A stretch of 64,000 nt of DNA from Flavobacterium cucumis (GCF_900148835.1 NZ_FRYK01000002.1:248001-312000), one strand, 5' to 3'; shown: positions 43,413 to 52,599, counted from the first letter of the stretch. Made by a program: numbers and translations. The notes: generated from the sequence alone by a model not told the origin.

Positions 43413-44180
43413 TTACTTTTTCCAGAATTTTAATTTCTTTTTTATATTCTTTTTTCGATGAAAACGAAATTGAAAATCAGAAGTAAATTGCCACATAGCA
43501 TCAAAAACGACATCCTCTGCTTCACCAGAAAGTTTAGCATATTCGCTAGCCATTATAACAATCATTTCCTTCTGAGGTGTAAGACGCGATAAGTTTTTCA
43601 TTCGACTTTGAAAATCCATTTTTTCATGAAACTTCATACGATTTAAATCTACAAGATAAAAAGAGTAAGAGCCATCATTATTATTTTTAATAAGTGTATT
43701 TCCTGGTGAATGATCTAAAAATTCCACGCCACTTTCATGCATTTTAAATGAGAACTGGATAAATTGTCTAATAATTTCATCTCTATTCGCTATATCTAAT
43801 CTTTGAACCAAAGCTCTAAATTCAAATACATCTTCAAGATGTTCACATACATAAAAACTATCCCTCAATCCTAAAAAATCAAAATTCTCATAATATGCTA
43901 TGGGATTAGGAGTTCCAATTCCCAAATTCATTAATTTTGACGCATATTCAAAGGAACGTCTTGCTTTAGATTTTCTAAAATAGCGATAAACGATTTTATT
44001 TATAAAATTCGGATTTTTGAAAGATTTTATATTAAGAAGTGTGTTATCAATCTTAAAAAGGCGAATGACATTTCTATTTCCCTCAATAAAAACATCTCCT
44101 CTTGTTTTGAAGTTACGAATGTTTTCAAGGATTTCGTTTTTTAGCGATTGAAATTGGGCACTAGTTACAAAATTACTCAT
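43413..44180 (-). CDS. Lipopolysaccharide kinase-like protein (Kdo kinase/InaA type)
   Basis: A 255-residue protein-kinase-fold protein. A candidate ATP lysine (K52 in IKSFK) is followed by the hydrophobic helix, FLDHSPGNTLI with D156 and N161 (catalytic loop) and YLVDLNRM with D178 in place of the DFG aspartate. The family phosphorylates Kdo or heptose residues of LPS. A methyltransferase gene lies 2 bases away upstream. The substrate is inferred from its neighbours. Confidence 0.82.
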   Translation of the reverse strand: MSNFVTSAQFQSLKNEILENIRNFKTRGDVFIEGNRNVIRLFKIDNTLLNIKSFKNPNFINKIVYRYFRKSKARRSFEYASKLMNLGIGTPNPIAYYENFDFLGLRDSFYVCEHLEDVFEFRALVQRLDIANRDEIIRQFIQFSFKMHESGVEFLDHSPGNTLIKNNNDGSYSFYLVDLNRMKFHEKMDFQSRMKNLSRLTPQKEMIVIMASEYAKLSGEAEDVVFDAMWQFTSDFQFRFHRKKNIKKKLKFWKK

Positions 44181-44182
44181 TA

Positions 44183-44833
44183 TTAACGCTTTACAGAAAC
44201 AACAGTAGCATATTGTAAATATCTAATATCCATCTGTGTAAAAAGAACCAAAACATTAAATAAAAGAGGTTTTAAAGATCTTGTTACATTCAATGGCTCA
44301 TGAAGTTGAATTTTATATCCTAAATCTTCATACATACGTTTTATAGTTTTACTTGTAAAAAATCGTAGATGTGTTTTATCCATAACCCCAAAATCATCAT
44401 ATTTCCAATCTTTACCAAAAACAACCCTTGCAAATGTTTTGTAAAATCGAACATTTGGAATAGAACTTACAATTACACCATCAGGCGATAATTTTTGTTT
44501 GATACGTTCTAAAACATTATGAGGGTCTACCAAATGCTCCAGTACATCGTTAAAATAAATAACATCAAAATAATTATCAGGTAAATTATCTATAAAGTTT
44601 TCACAAGGACCAATAAAAACCTTATCTAATTTAGGTGTAGCCTCTAATCCTTCACTCTCCATCAACTCAATTCCCCAAACTTCGGCTTTATTTTTATTTT
44701 TAATAAGTTCTGCTAAGACACCTCTTCCACATCCAACATCTAATATTCTAGTTGCATTTTCCGGCAAATATTTTAACATTTCCAATCTTGCATTATCATA
44801 ATATCCTGAGGGCTTATCTTTATAATCTATCAT
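44183..44833 (-). CDS. Class I SAM-dependent methyltransferase
   Basis: The 216-residue protein has motif I RILDVGCGRGVLAELI (near 33-48), then FDVIYFNDVLEHL (near 89-101) and LSPDGVIVSSIPN (near 114-126), the Methyltransf_11/UbiG-type pattern. In a cluster of glycosyltransferases it probably methylates a sugar or a lipid-linked glycan. A basic C-terminal tail may bind membranes. It is the first gene of the minus-strand trio and has a TATATTTG element at 44864-44871. Confidence 0.85.
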   Translation of the reverse strand: MIDYKDKPSGYYDNARLEMLKYLPENATRILDVGCGRGVLAELIKNKNKAEVWGIELMESEGLEATPKLDKVFIGPCENFIDNLPDNYFDVIYFNDVLEHLVDPHNVLERIKQKLSPDGVIVSSIPNVRFYKTFARVVFGKDWKYDDFGVMDKTHLRFFTSKTIKRMYEDLGYKIQLHEPLNVTRSLKPLLFNVLVLFTQMDIRYLQYATVVSVKR

Positions 44834-44863
44834 AAATATAAATTTGTTTGTTTAAATAGCTTC

Positions 44864-44886
44864 CAAATATACTAAAATTTTAGTAT
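44864..44886 (-). promoter_or_regulatory. Divergent region with -7 element and 18-bp palindrome
   Basis: On the minus strand TATATTTG (44871-44864) is a good -7 element for the methyltransferase gene. Overlapping it, ATACTAAAATTTTAGTAT (44869-44886) is a perfect palindrome and could be an operator for either divergent gene. Confidence 0.35.
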
Positions 44887-44929
44887 TGTTATTTTTTTCA
44901 TAATTTTACCCAAAACAAATCCAATTCAA

Positions 44930-45718
44930 ATGATTGAATGTTCTCTTGTTACTCCTACCTATAATTGGCCAAATGCGCTTGAACTACTACTTTTGAGTAT
45001 AAAAAACCAAACTGTATTGCCAAACGAAGTCATTATTGCAGATGATGGTTCTAAACCTGAAACGACAGAATTAATTAAAAAATTTCAACAAAATTTCCCG
45101 GTCCCTTTAATTCATATCTGGCATGAAGACAATGGCAACCAAAAACCAAAAATAATGAATAAGGCTATCGCAAAAGCCAAATACGATTATATTATTGAAA
45201 TTGATGGCGACATCATCATGCACCCTAATTTCGTAGAAGATCATTTAAACTACGCCGAAAAAGGAGTTTATTTGTTTGGCTCAAGAGTGAATATTCAAAA
45301 ATCCATTTTAGAGACTATTTTTAAGGACAAAAAAACCTCTTTTAACTTCTTTTCAAAAGGAATAAAAAAAAGAGGAAGGACATTACGTATTCCATATTTT
45401 ATGAATTCTGCAAAACTTCACGATGAGCGCTCATCTAAACTTAGAGGTTGCAATATGTCGTTTTGGAGAGAAGATTTCATAAAAATTAATGGCTTTAATG
45501 AAGGTTTAGTCGGCTGGGGCATTGACGATTCTGAAATGATTCAAAGGCTTCATAACATAGGAATTAAAGGCAAAAGATTGAAGAATGTTGGGATCGCCTA
45601 TCACATTTATCACAAAGAGCAAGATAAAAGTCATATCGAGGTAAACCAAATTATTGAAAGAGAAACAACCGAAAAGAAAATTACTTTTATCGAGAAAGGA
45701 ATAAATCAATATTTATAA
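44930..45718 (+). CDS. Glycosyltransferase, GT2 family
   Basis: A 262-residue GT-A enzyme with SLVTPTYNWPNALELLL (residues 4-20), IADDGSKP near 37-44, EIDGDIIMHP near 91-100 (DxD metal site) and a C-terminal RGCNMSFW plus GLVGWGIDDSEMIQRL near 194-209, the galactosyltransferase-type ED base. It overlaps the next GT2 gene by one base (taATG), so they are co-translated. Probable role in the core or side chain of LPS-like glycan. Confidence 0.87.
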   Translation: MIECSLVTPTYNWPNALELLLLSIKNQTVLPNEVIIADDGSKPETTELIKKFQQNFPVPLIHIWHEDNGNQKPKIMNKAIAKAKYDYIIEIDGDIIMHPNFVEDHLNYAEKGVYLFGSRVNIQKSILETIFKDKKTSFNFFSKGIKKRGRTLRIPYFMNSAKLHDERSSKLRGCNMSFWREDFIKINGFNEGLVGWGIDDSEMIQRLHNIGIKGKRLKNVGIAYHIYHKEQDKSHIEVNQIIERETTEKKITFIEKGINQYL

Positions 45719-46632
45719 TGAATACAATAGCCGTTATTTTAATCAATTACAATTCTGCAAAATATACAATAGATTGCATCAAAAGTATTTGGGATAAAAC
45801 CGCAAAAGATCTTGATTACGAAATTATTGTAGTTGATAATAATTCGGAGATTGATGATTTAAATTTAGTTGAAACATTTGTAAACCAACAAAATAAAGAT
45901 TCTTTAAAATTAGTAAAAAGTAAAATTAACACTGGTTTTGGAGGTGGAAATATGATTGGAGCTCAAGTAGCAAACTCAAAATATTTAGCATTTGTCAATA
46001 ACGACTCCATTTTCATGAACGATTGTTTATCGCTTTTATTTAAAGCGATGGAATCAAATGAAAATTATGGTATTTGTGGACCAAAAGCCTACAAAGAAGA
46101 CGGTTCTATTTTACCAACACTGGATCACTTTACATCGCTTTCAAAAGAATTTTTAGGCAGATCCATGTTAGAAAAAATAAATCCAAACAAGTATCCCAAT
46201 CGTAAAAAAAACTACACTACACATCAGAAAGGACAATTTGTTTCTGGAAGTTTTATGATGGTGAGAACAAACGATTTTTGGAAAGCAGGGGGGTTTGATA
46301 CTACTATTTTTCTCTATCACGAAGAAACTGATTTGTGTAAAAGAATTAACAAACTGAACAAACACGCTTATTTAATTCCTGAGGCCGAATTTATTCATTA
46401 TCATGGAGCAAGCACACCAAAATCAATAGCGATAAAAACAGAGCTTAAACTTTCACAATTATATGTTATTAGAAAGCATGACGGTTATTTAAAGTTCAAA
46501 GTATTATTAACATTTTTTCAAATTAAATACCTATTTTCTTCTTTAGTGAAACCTAAATACTGGAAATTATTCAAAATTTTATTAAAAGGAGCTCATGTAT
46601 CGGACTCCTTAAAACAAAAACAGTTTTCATAA
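45718..46632 (+). CDS. Glycosyltransferase, GT2 family (rhamnosyltransferase-like)
   Basis: The 304-residue protein begins AVILINYNSAKYTIDCI and has VVDNNSEIDD (near 40-49), GFGGGNMIGAQVANSKYLAFVNNDS (near 76-100), a FVSGSFMMVR strand and FLYHEETDLCKRI near 197-209. The GGGN and NNDS motifs are typical of WcaE/RfbF-type inverting GT2. It likely adds a deoxysugar to the glycan. No membrane domain apart from a possible C-terminal amphipathic helix. Confidence 0.87.
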   Translation: MNTIAVILINYNSAKYTIDCIKSIWDKTAKDLDYEIIVVDNNSEIDDLNLVETFVNQQNKDSLKLVKSKINTGFGGGNMIGAQVANSKYLAFVNNDSIFMNDCLSLLFKAMESNENYGICGPKAYKEDGSILPTLDHFTSLSKEFLGRSMLEKINPNKYPNRKKNYTTHQKGQFVSGSFMMVRTNDFWKAGGFDTTIFLYHEETDLCKRINKLNKHAYLIPEAEFIHYHGASTPKSIAIKTELKLSQLYVIRKHDGYLKFKVLLTFFQIKYLFSSLVKPKYWKLFKILLKGAHVSDSLKQKQFS

Positions 46633-46648
46633 TTTAAATTAGATTATT

Positions 46649-47215
46649 TTGGACATCAATACTGAAATACACAACGCATTCGAAGTTATTAAAAGCGGAG
46701 GCATTATCTTGTATCCAACCGATACCGTTTGGGGAATTGGCTGCGATGCTACAAACGAAGAAGCGGTAAAAAAAATCTACGCTTTAAAACAACGTGAAGA
46801 AACCAAAAGCATGATTGTTTTACTAAATGGCGAGCGCATGATGTACAATGTTTTTAAAGAAATTCCTGAGGTAGCTTGGCAAATTTTAGATTTATCAGAG
46901 AAACCAACGACTTTAATCTTAGACAATCCTAGAAATGTTGCGAAAAACATAGTAGCTGAAGACAACACGTTAGGCGTTCGAATAGTTACAGAACCTTTCT
47001 GTTTCAAACTAATGGAACGCATGAAAAAACCATTAGTTTCTACCTCAGCCAATATATCAGGCGAACCTACGCCAAAAACTTTCAAAGAAATTAGTCCCGA
47101 AATTATAAAAGGTGTTGACTATGTAGTAAATTTGCACCACGATAAAGTTTGCAAAAATCCTTCTACAATAATCAAATTAGGTTTAGATAGCCAAGTAAAA
47201 GTGATTCGCAAATAA
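46649..47215 (+). CDS. tsaC: L-threonylcarbamoyladenylate synthase (Sua5/YwlC/TsaC family)
   Basis: This 188-residue enzyme makes threonylcarbamoyl-AMP for the t6A modification of tRNA. It shows KSGGIILYPTDTVWGIGCDA (near 14-33), AVKKIYALKQREETKSMIVLL (KxR and SM motif, near 38-58), LGVRIVTEPFC and PLVSTSANISGEPTP (near 129-143), the family's TSANxSG. The start is TTG at 46649; the only in-frame codons before the upstream stop are ATT. The short form lacks a Sua5 C-terminal domain. Confidence 0.93.
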   Translation: MDINTEIHNAFEVIKSGGIILYPTDTVWGIGCDATNEEAVKKIYALKQREETKSMIVLLNGERMMYNVFKEIPEVAWQILDLSEKPTTLILDNPRNVAKNIVAEDNTLGVRIVTEPFCFKLMERMKKPLVSTSANISGEPTPKTFKEISPEIIKGVDYVVNLHHDKVCKNPSTIIKLGLDSQVKVIRK

Positions 47216-47279
47216 AATGTGCCAATATTTCGATTTGTCAATCAGCCAAAGATGTTGTTTGCTAAATTATTGGCACATT
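47216..47279. repeat. Inverted repeat in the tsaC-cca spacer
   Basis: AATGTGCCAAT (47216-47226) and ATTGGCACATT (47269-47279) form an 11-base perfect inverted repeat with a 42-base loop, followed by TGACTAATTGTCAAATTGAC words. It starts inside the tsaC stop region. Confidence 0.6.
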
Positions 47280-47308
47280 GACTAATTGTCAAATTGACTA
47301 ATTAAAAA

Positions 47309-48724
47309 ATGAATTACAAACAACATTTAGAACATAACATCTTCAAAATCATATCAAAAGCAGCACTAGAACTGGACTTAGAATGCTATGTGATTGGTGG
47401 TTTTGTACGCGATATTTTATTAAACAGAGACCATAAAAAAGACATCGATATCGTTGCGGTGGGTAGCGGAATCGAATTAGCTTTAAAAGTTTCCGAATTA
47501 ATTCCGTTCCATCCAAAAGTGCAAATTTTTAAAAACTATGGGACGGCAATGTTACGCTACGATGATATCGATGTGGAATTTGTGGGTGCTCGAAAAGAAT
47601 CGTATACACATGATAGCCGAAATCCACAAGTTGAAAACGGAACGTTAAAAGACGACCAAGAGCGAAGAGATTTCACAATTAATGCGTTAGCTTTTTCATT
47701 AACTTCTGAAAATTTTGGGGACTTGGTAGATCCATTTAATGGTGTGGAAGATTTAAAAAATAAAATCATCAAAACACCTTTAAATCCAGACATTACCTAT
47801 TCTGATGATCCGTTGCGTATGATGCGGGCCATTCGTTTTGCAACCCAATTGAATTTTGAAATTGAATCGGAATCCCTTGAAGCGATTTCTAAAAACAAAG
47901 ACCGAATCCACATCATTTCAGGTGAACGTATTGTAGATGAATTGCATAAAATTTTAGCTTCGGATAAACCTTCAATTGGTTTTTTACATTTGTACCAAAC
48001 GGGTTTGTTAGATATCATTCTACCTGAATTAACTGCATTAAATAACGTCGAAGAAGTTGAAGGTCACACACACAAAAACAATTTTTATCACACCTTAGAA
48101 GTGGTAGATAATATTTGTCCAAATACGGATGACGTTTGGTTGCGTTGGGCCGCACTGTTACATGATATTGGCAAAGCACCAACCAAAAGATTCAACAAAA
48201 AACAAGGTTGGACCTTCCATGGACATGAATTTTTAGGTGGTAAAATGGTCAAAAAAATATTTGAACGTTTGCACATGCCTTTGAATCATAAGATGAAATT
48301 CGTGCAAAAAATGGTGATGATGAGTTCGCGTCCAATTGTAATTGCGGAAGATATTGTTACAGATAGTGCCGTTCGTCGTTTGGTTTTTGATGCAGGAGAA
48401 GATATTGATAGTTTGATGACCTTATGTAAAGCCGATATCACAACAAAAAATCCAAAGAAATTTCAGAAATACCACAAGAATTTCGACATCGTAAAAGAAA
48501 AGATTGTAGAAGTAGAAGAGAAAGACCGAGTTCGTGTTTTCCAACCTCCTATTTCGGGTGAAGAAATCATGGAACTATTCGGTTTAAAACCTTGCAGAGA
48601 AATTGGCGTTTTAAAAGAAGCGGTTAAAGAAGCCATTTTAGAAGGTGAAATTCCAAATGAGTATCAAGCGGCAAAAGATTTTGTCTTAAACAAAGCTTCA
48701 AAAATGGGATTGAAAAAGGTATAA
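47309..48724 (+). CDS. CCA-adding enzyme/poly(A) polymerase family protein with HD domain
   Basis: The 471-residue protein has a class II nucleotidyltransferase head: CYVIGGFVRDILLNR (near 26-40) and DIDIVAVG with D45 and D47 as metal ligands, then EFVGARKESY and RRDFTINALAFSL near 116-128. An HD phosphohydrolase domain lies near 250-370 (RWAALLHDIGKAPTKRF). It probably repairs CCA ends of tRNA. CCA versus poly(A) activity cannot be told from sequence. Confidence 0.9.
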   Translation: MNYKQHLEHNIFKIISKAALELDLECYVIGGFVRDILLNRDHKKDIDIVAVGSGIELALKVSELIPFHPKVQIFKNYGTAMLRYDDIDVEFVGARKESYTHDSRNPQVENGTLKDDQERRDFTINALAFSLTSENFGDLVDPFNGVEDLKNKIIKTPLNPDITYSDDPLRMMRAIRFATQLNFEIESESLEAISKNKDRIHIISGERIVDELHKILASDKPSIGFLHLYQTGLLDIILPELTALNNVEEVEGHTHKNNFYHTLEVVDNICPNTDDVWLRWAALLHDIGKAPTKRFNKKQGWTFHGHEFLGGKMVKKIFERLHMPLNHKMKFVQKMVMMSSRPIVIAEDIVTDSAVRRLVFDAGEDIDSLMTLCKADITTKNPKKFQKYHKNFDIVKEKIVEVEEKDRVRVFQPPISGEEIMELFGLKPCREIGVLKEAVKEAILEGEIPNEYQAAKDFVLNKASKMGLKKV

Positions 48725-48739
48725 AAATTATAATCTGTT

Positions 48740-48784
48740 AAAGCACTTTTCAAATGCGCATTGTGTAAATTTGAGGTGCTTTTT
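48740..48784 (+). terminator. Terminator between the CCA enzyme and heme A synthase genes
   Basis: AAAGCACTTTTCAAAT pairs imperfectly with ATTTGAGGTGCTTT and is followed by T residues. Confidence 0.55.
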
Positions 48785-48798
48785 GAATATCAAAAAAT

Positions 48799-49818
48799 AT
48801 GAAAACTAATAGATCCGTTATTTACTGGCTACTTTCGGGATGCGTTTTGTTATTTATTATGGTAACAGTGGGTGGAATTACGCGTTTAACCAATTCTGGA
48901 TTATCCATGACCGATTGGCATTTAATCAACGATACTTTCCCTCCTATGTCGGAAGAAAAATGGGTGGAAGCATTTGAAGAATACAAAAAATATCCAGAAT
49001 ACCAATTAATCAATAAACACAAAGATTTCCAACTAGACGATTACAAATTCATCTTCTTCTGGGAATGGTTTCACCGTTTTATTGGACGTATCATTGGAAT
49101 CGTTTTCATTGTTCCGTTTGTTTACTTCTTAATCAAAAAGGAATTAGACTACGAAACGATCAAAAAATGTTTCATTTTATTAGGAATGGGTGCTTTTCAA
49201 GGATTTTTAGGTTGGTTCATGGTAGCTAGCGGTTTAAAAGACATGCCCGATGTGAGTCACTTTAGATTAGCAATTCACCTTACATTTGCTTTCATTACGT
49301 TCGCCTATACACTCTGGGTAGCATTAGATTTAATTTACCCTGAACGAAAATTACCTGTATTAGAATTAAGAAAAATCGCTCGAATTGCCTTAGTAATTCT
49401 AATCATCCAAATTATTTACGGAGGATTTGTTGCAGGTTTAAATGCAGGTTTAATACACAATCATTGGCCTTTAATGAGTGACGGACAATTTTTCCATGAA
49501 AGTATAAAATTAGAACAATCAAATTTATTGTTATCCTTTACAGAAGGAAAAAGCGGTGTACAATTTATTCACCGAACGTTTGCTTATATTGTAGTTTTTT
49601 CAATAATTTATTTATTCCTAAAAAGTAGAAAAATTGTTTTGGATAAAGCACAAGATAATGGCGTTAAAACGTTATTAGCCTTTGTATTTATCCAATTCAT
49701 TTTAGGAATTTTTACGCTGTTATTCCATGTGCCTCTATGGCTAGGATTAGCACATCAAATTATGGCGTTCTTTTTATTAACAGCAATGACATTTACATTG
49801 CATCGTTTTACAAAATAA
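48799..49818 (+). CDS. ctaA: Heme A synthase (COX15/CtaA family)
   Basis: This 339-residue protein has 8 membrane spans and turns heme O into heme A for cytochrome oxidase. Features seen: TVGGITRLTNSGLSMTDWH (near 22-40), FIFFWEWFHRFIGRIIG (heme histidine near 84-100), SHFRLAIHLTFAF and VQFIHRTFAYIVV, with further histidines in the last spans (LAHQIMAF). The residue pattern is that of the type A2/COX15 proteins. Alphaproteobacterial-type cysteine pair is not present. Confidence 0.9.
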   Translation: MKTNRSVIYWLLSGCVLLFIMVTVGGITRLTNSGLSMTDWHLINDTFPPMSEEKWVEAFEEYKKYPEYQLINKHKDFQLDDYKFIFFWEWFHRFIGRIIGIVFIVPFVYFLIKKELDYETIKKCFILLGMGAFQGFLGWFMVASGLKDMPDVSHFRLAIHLTFAFITFAYTLWVALDLIYPERKLPVLELRKIARIALVILIIQIIYGGFVAGLNAGLIHNHWPLMSDGQFFHESIKLEQSNLLLSFTEGKSGVQFIHRTFAYIVVFSIIYLFLKSRKIVLDKAQDNGVKTLLAFVFIQFILGIFTLLFHVPLWLGLAHQIMAFFLLTAMTFTLHRFTK

Positions 49819-49860
49819 TATTTTCGACTATATTGTCACAGTTCTTTTTATTAACTTTAA

Positions 49861-50631
49861 ATGTCAAAACTTAACGCTTCAGACAAATTTCTAGATTTAT
49901 CTGATTATGGAAGATCTTTTGGGAGATTTTTCGCTTTACAACTAAAAGAAACACGATTTACACCTATTCATGTAACGCTATTGTTTGGGATTTCTGGACT
50001 GATTGCTATTTATTGTATCCTAAACGAACACTATTTTGCAGCTGCTTTCTTTATTATTTTAAAATCTGGAATTGATGCTGCAGATGGCGAATTAGCCCGA
50101 CTGAAAAACACACCTTCTTACGTGGGAAGATATCTCGATAGTGTGTTCGATTTTATCTTAAATTTTCTTTTTTTAATGGCTATTTGCTACATTTCAAAAA
50201 CACCTATAGGGTCAGCATTTTTAGCATTTATTAGTATTCAATTACAGGGAACGCTTTATAATTATTACTATGTGATTTTGAGAAATAAATCTGTGGGCGG
50301 TGATAGCACCAGTAAAATATTTGAATATAAAACACCAAAGGCTTTACCCGGAGAAACACAACGAGCTGTGAATATATTATTTGGAATTTACACTATTGTT
50401 TACGGCATATTTGATAAAATTATTCACTTTCTAGATCCTGAAGCCTATAAAGTAAAAACATTTCCAAATTGGTTTATGACTTTACTTTCGCTCTACGGAT
50501 TGGGTTTTCAACTACTGATTATTGCCCTTATGCTCCTTTTTGGAGGAATTGATTTTATTGCCCCATTCTTTATTATTTATTCGTTGTTAATCTTTGTGTT
50601 GATTGGTATTCGAAAAGCTTTAATCAAATAA
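49861..50631 (+). CDS. CDP-alcohol phosphatidyltransferase family protein
   Basis: A 256-residue membrane protein with about six spans. The full catalytic signature is visible: D72, D75, G76, A79-R80, G89, D93 and D97 (DxxDGxxAR-x8-GxxxDxxxD). The reaction is transfer of a phospho-alcohol from a CDP-alcohol to a small alcohol in the cytoplasmic membrane, e.g. PI-phosphate or phosphatidylglycerol-type lipid synthesis. The exact lipid is not predictable. Confidence 0.9.
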   Translation: MSKLNASDKFLDLSDYGRSFGRFFALQLKETRFTPIHVTLLFGISGLIAIYCILNEHYFAAAFFIILKSGIDAADGELARLKNTPSYVGRYLDSVFDFILNFLFLMAICYISKTPIGSAFLAFISIQLQGTLYNYYYVILRNKSVGGDSTSKIFEYKTPKALPGETQRAVNILFGIYTIVYGIFDKIIHFLDPEAYKVKTFPNWFMTLLSLYGLGFQLLIIALMLLFGGIDFIAPFFIIYSLLIFVLIGIRKALIK

Positions 50632-50644
50632 ATTTTAAAATAAA

Positions 50645-50677
50645 AAAAAGAGTGAAATGTAATGTTTCACTCTTTTT
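50645..50677. terminator. Bidirectional terminator between convergent genes
   Basis: AAAAAGAGTGAAA pairs with TTTCACTCTTTTT over a 7-base loop, with A-runs on the left and T-runs on the right, serving both strands. Confidence 0.85.
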
Positions 50678-50685
50678 ACTAAAAT

Positions 50686-51279
50686 TTACTTTTTCACTTT
50701 AATCGTACAGCCAATTGCTTTCGTTGTACTTGGTGTTGGTTCCTGACCTTTTTCCAAAGCTGCAATAGCATTTTCTAAATATTTTTCTTTGACTTGAGAA
50801 GCATCTTCTACGTTATCATCGATTGCACCAATATATTTTACTACTAAATTTTTGTCTAATAAAAATACATGAGGCGTTTTGGTTGCGCCGTATTGCGGAT
50901 AGATTTTTTGCCCTTCATCAAACAAATACGGGAATGTGAACTTCTTCTCTTTTGCTCTTTTTTGCATCAATTCAAAACTGTCTTCTGGCTGGGCAGCTGG
51001 ATCATTTGGATTAATCGCTAACAGAACATAACCTTTTGATTTGTATTTTTTGGCCAAATCAATAATTCGATCTTCATATTTTACAGCAAACGGACAATGG
51101 TTACATGTGAACACAACGATAAATCCTTTTGCGTCTTTGTAATCCGCCATGCTATACATTTTATTATCAACCGATTTTAATTTGAAATCGGTAGCTTTAT
51201 CTCCTACTTTATAACCTATAGGATTCGTAAAACTCATTAAAACGCCCATTAATAAGGCAAAAAATCCAATTCTTTTCAT
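50686..51279 (-). CDS. Thioredoxin-fold redoxin (AhpC/TSA-like), exported
   Basis: The 197-residue protein has an N-terminal hydrophobic signal segment and a thioredoxin fold with VVFTCNHCPFAVKYEDR (C59 and C62, a CxxC with histidine), ANPxDPA-type AINPNDPA and KTPHVFLLDKN. It is probably periplasmic and reduces or oxidises disulfides; family members often belong to alkyl hydroperoxide/thioredoxin-like groups. The preceding gene is a second thioredoxin-like protein 5 bases away, so they are one unit. Confidence 0.85.
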   Translation of the reverse strand: MKRIGFFALLMGVLMSFTNPIGYKVGDKATDFKLKSVDNKMYSMADYKDAKGFIVVFTCNHCPFAVKYEDRIIDLAKKYKSKGYVLLAINPNDPAAQPEDSFELMQKRAKEKKFTFPYLFDEGQKIYPQYGATKTPHVFLLDKNLVVKYIGAIDDNVEDASQVKEKYLENAIAALEKGQEPTPSTTKAIGCTIKVKK

Positions 51280-51283
51280 AGTA

Positions 51284-51772
51284 TTAATTTAATTTAGTTA
51301 GTGATTCATTTACAAACTGGTTCAATTCTTCAAACGAAGCAAATTCTTGTTCCACGAAAATACCTTTATTACCATTGATTATCCAAGTAGCAGGAATAGA
51401 GCCTGACCAATTTTCATCGACTTTTGAAATCCAATTGTTGAATTTTTTATCCGCCATATAAGTTGTAACAAAAGTGTAATTCTTCTTTTTCAAAAAAGGT
51501 TTCAATTTACTTGCTACTTGTTTATCAAAATCTAAACTTACGGTTACGACTTTTACATTTGCATTCTCTTGATGTAATTTTTGAAAATAAGGCAATTCTT
51601 TTACACAAGGCGCGCACCAAGTCGCCCAAAAATTAACAACCAAAGGCTTTTCAGAGTTATTTTGAATATAAGTATTCAATTCGTCAAAATTTTGAAACGT
51701 AATCAAATCCTGAGCTTTAGTTGAAAAACTCAAAAAGAAAAGGAAAAGTGCTATAAAACGAAAATATCTCAT
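51284..51772 (-). CDS. TlpA-like periplasmic thioredoxin
   Basis: A 162-residue exported protein (signal peptide to about residue 20, TKAQ). The active site is NFWATWCAPCVKELPYF with C53 and C56. ATWIINGN near residue 129 supplies the cis-Pro region. Such proteins reduce disulfides in the periplasm, often for cytochrome maturation. Located directly upstream of the exported redoxin on the same strand. Confidence 0.88.
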   Translation of the reverse strand: MRYFRFIALFLFFLSFSTKAQDLITFQNFDELNTYIQNNSEKPLVVNFWATWCAPCVKELPYFQKLHQENANVKVVTVSLDFDKQVASKLKPFLKKKNYTFVTTYMADKKFNNWISKVDENWSGSIPATWIINGNKGIFVEQEFASFEELNQFVNESLTKLN

Positions 51773-51834
51773 CTAGTTTTTTATCAAAAATAGTGAGATA
51801 TTTATTTTTTTTGTTGTTAATTAACAATTCTTTA

Positions 51835-52590
51835 TCAACCGATCCAGTCTTTAAAATCACTAACGCGTTCTCTAGCAACAATAACCTCATCGTCTTTATA
51901 GGTAGGTAAAATGATTTTTAATCTTGAATTCGAATACACCTGAATTTCTTTAACCGCTTTTAACGGAACAATGAATTTTCGATTTACACGATAAAAGTCC
52001 TTTGGATTAATTTCAGTTTCCAAAACCTCTAAAGTGGAATCGATCAAATAATCTCGATTATCAAAAGTATGTATGTAAGTTCCTTTATTTTCGCTAAAAA
52101 AACACTCCACTTCTTCAATGGAAATCACTTTTAGTTGTTGCCCAATTTTTACTGAAAAACGTTTTTTATATTCCTTTTCTAATGGATTAACCAACATACG
52201 CTTTATCGCTTCAAAATCTAAACTCGAAATCGTGTTTTTTTGAAATTGATTTTTGAATTTTGAAATTGCAATTGCAAGTTCCTCTTCATCAATTGGTTTT
52301 AATAGATAATCAATACTATTTAGTTTAAAAGCTCGCAGCGCATATTCATCATAAGCAGTTGTAAAAATCACAGCACTTTTAATATCAATTTGTTCAAATA
52401 TCTCAAACGATAAACCATCTGACAATTGAATATCTAAAAAAATCAAATCAGGGTGTGAATTATTTTGAAACCAAGCTATTGATTCTTCTACAGAATGTAG
52501 CATACAATTTACTTGCAAACCTAATTTTTCTACTTTGCGTTGCAACAATCGTGCTGCTGGTTTTTCGTCTTCGATTATTAATATATTCAT
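51835..52590 (-). CDS. LytTR response regulator
   Basis: The 251-residue protein has a receiver domain with acidic E7-D8, phosphoacceptor D53 in LIFLDIQL and the lysine in DYLLKPIDEEEL near 105. The C-terminal 120 residues form a LytTR DNA-binding domain (VISIEEVECFFSENKGTYIH, FYRVNRKFIVPLKAVKEI). It likely pairs with the histidine kinase at 53327, two genes upstream in transcription order. Target genes are unknown. Confidence 0.92.
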   Translation of the reverse strand: MNILIIEDEKPAARLLQRKVEKLGLQVNCMLHSVEESIAWFQNNSHPDLIFLDIQLSDGLSFEIFEQIDIKSAVIFTTAYDEYALRAFKLNSIDYLLKPIDEEELAIAISKFKNQFQKNTISSLDFEAIKRMLVNPLEKEYKKRFSVKIGQQLKVISIEEVECFFSENKGTYIHTFDNRDYLIDSTLEVLETEINPKDFYRVNRKFIVPLKAVKEIQVYSNSRLKIILPTYKDDEVIVARERVSDFKDWIG

Positions 52591-52599
52591 TGTTATTTT

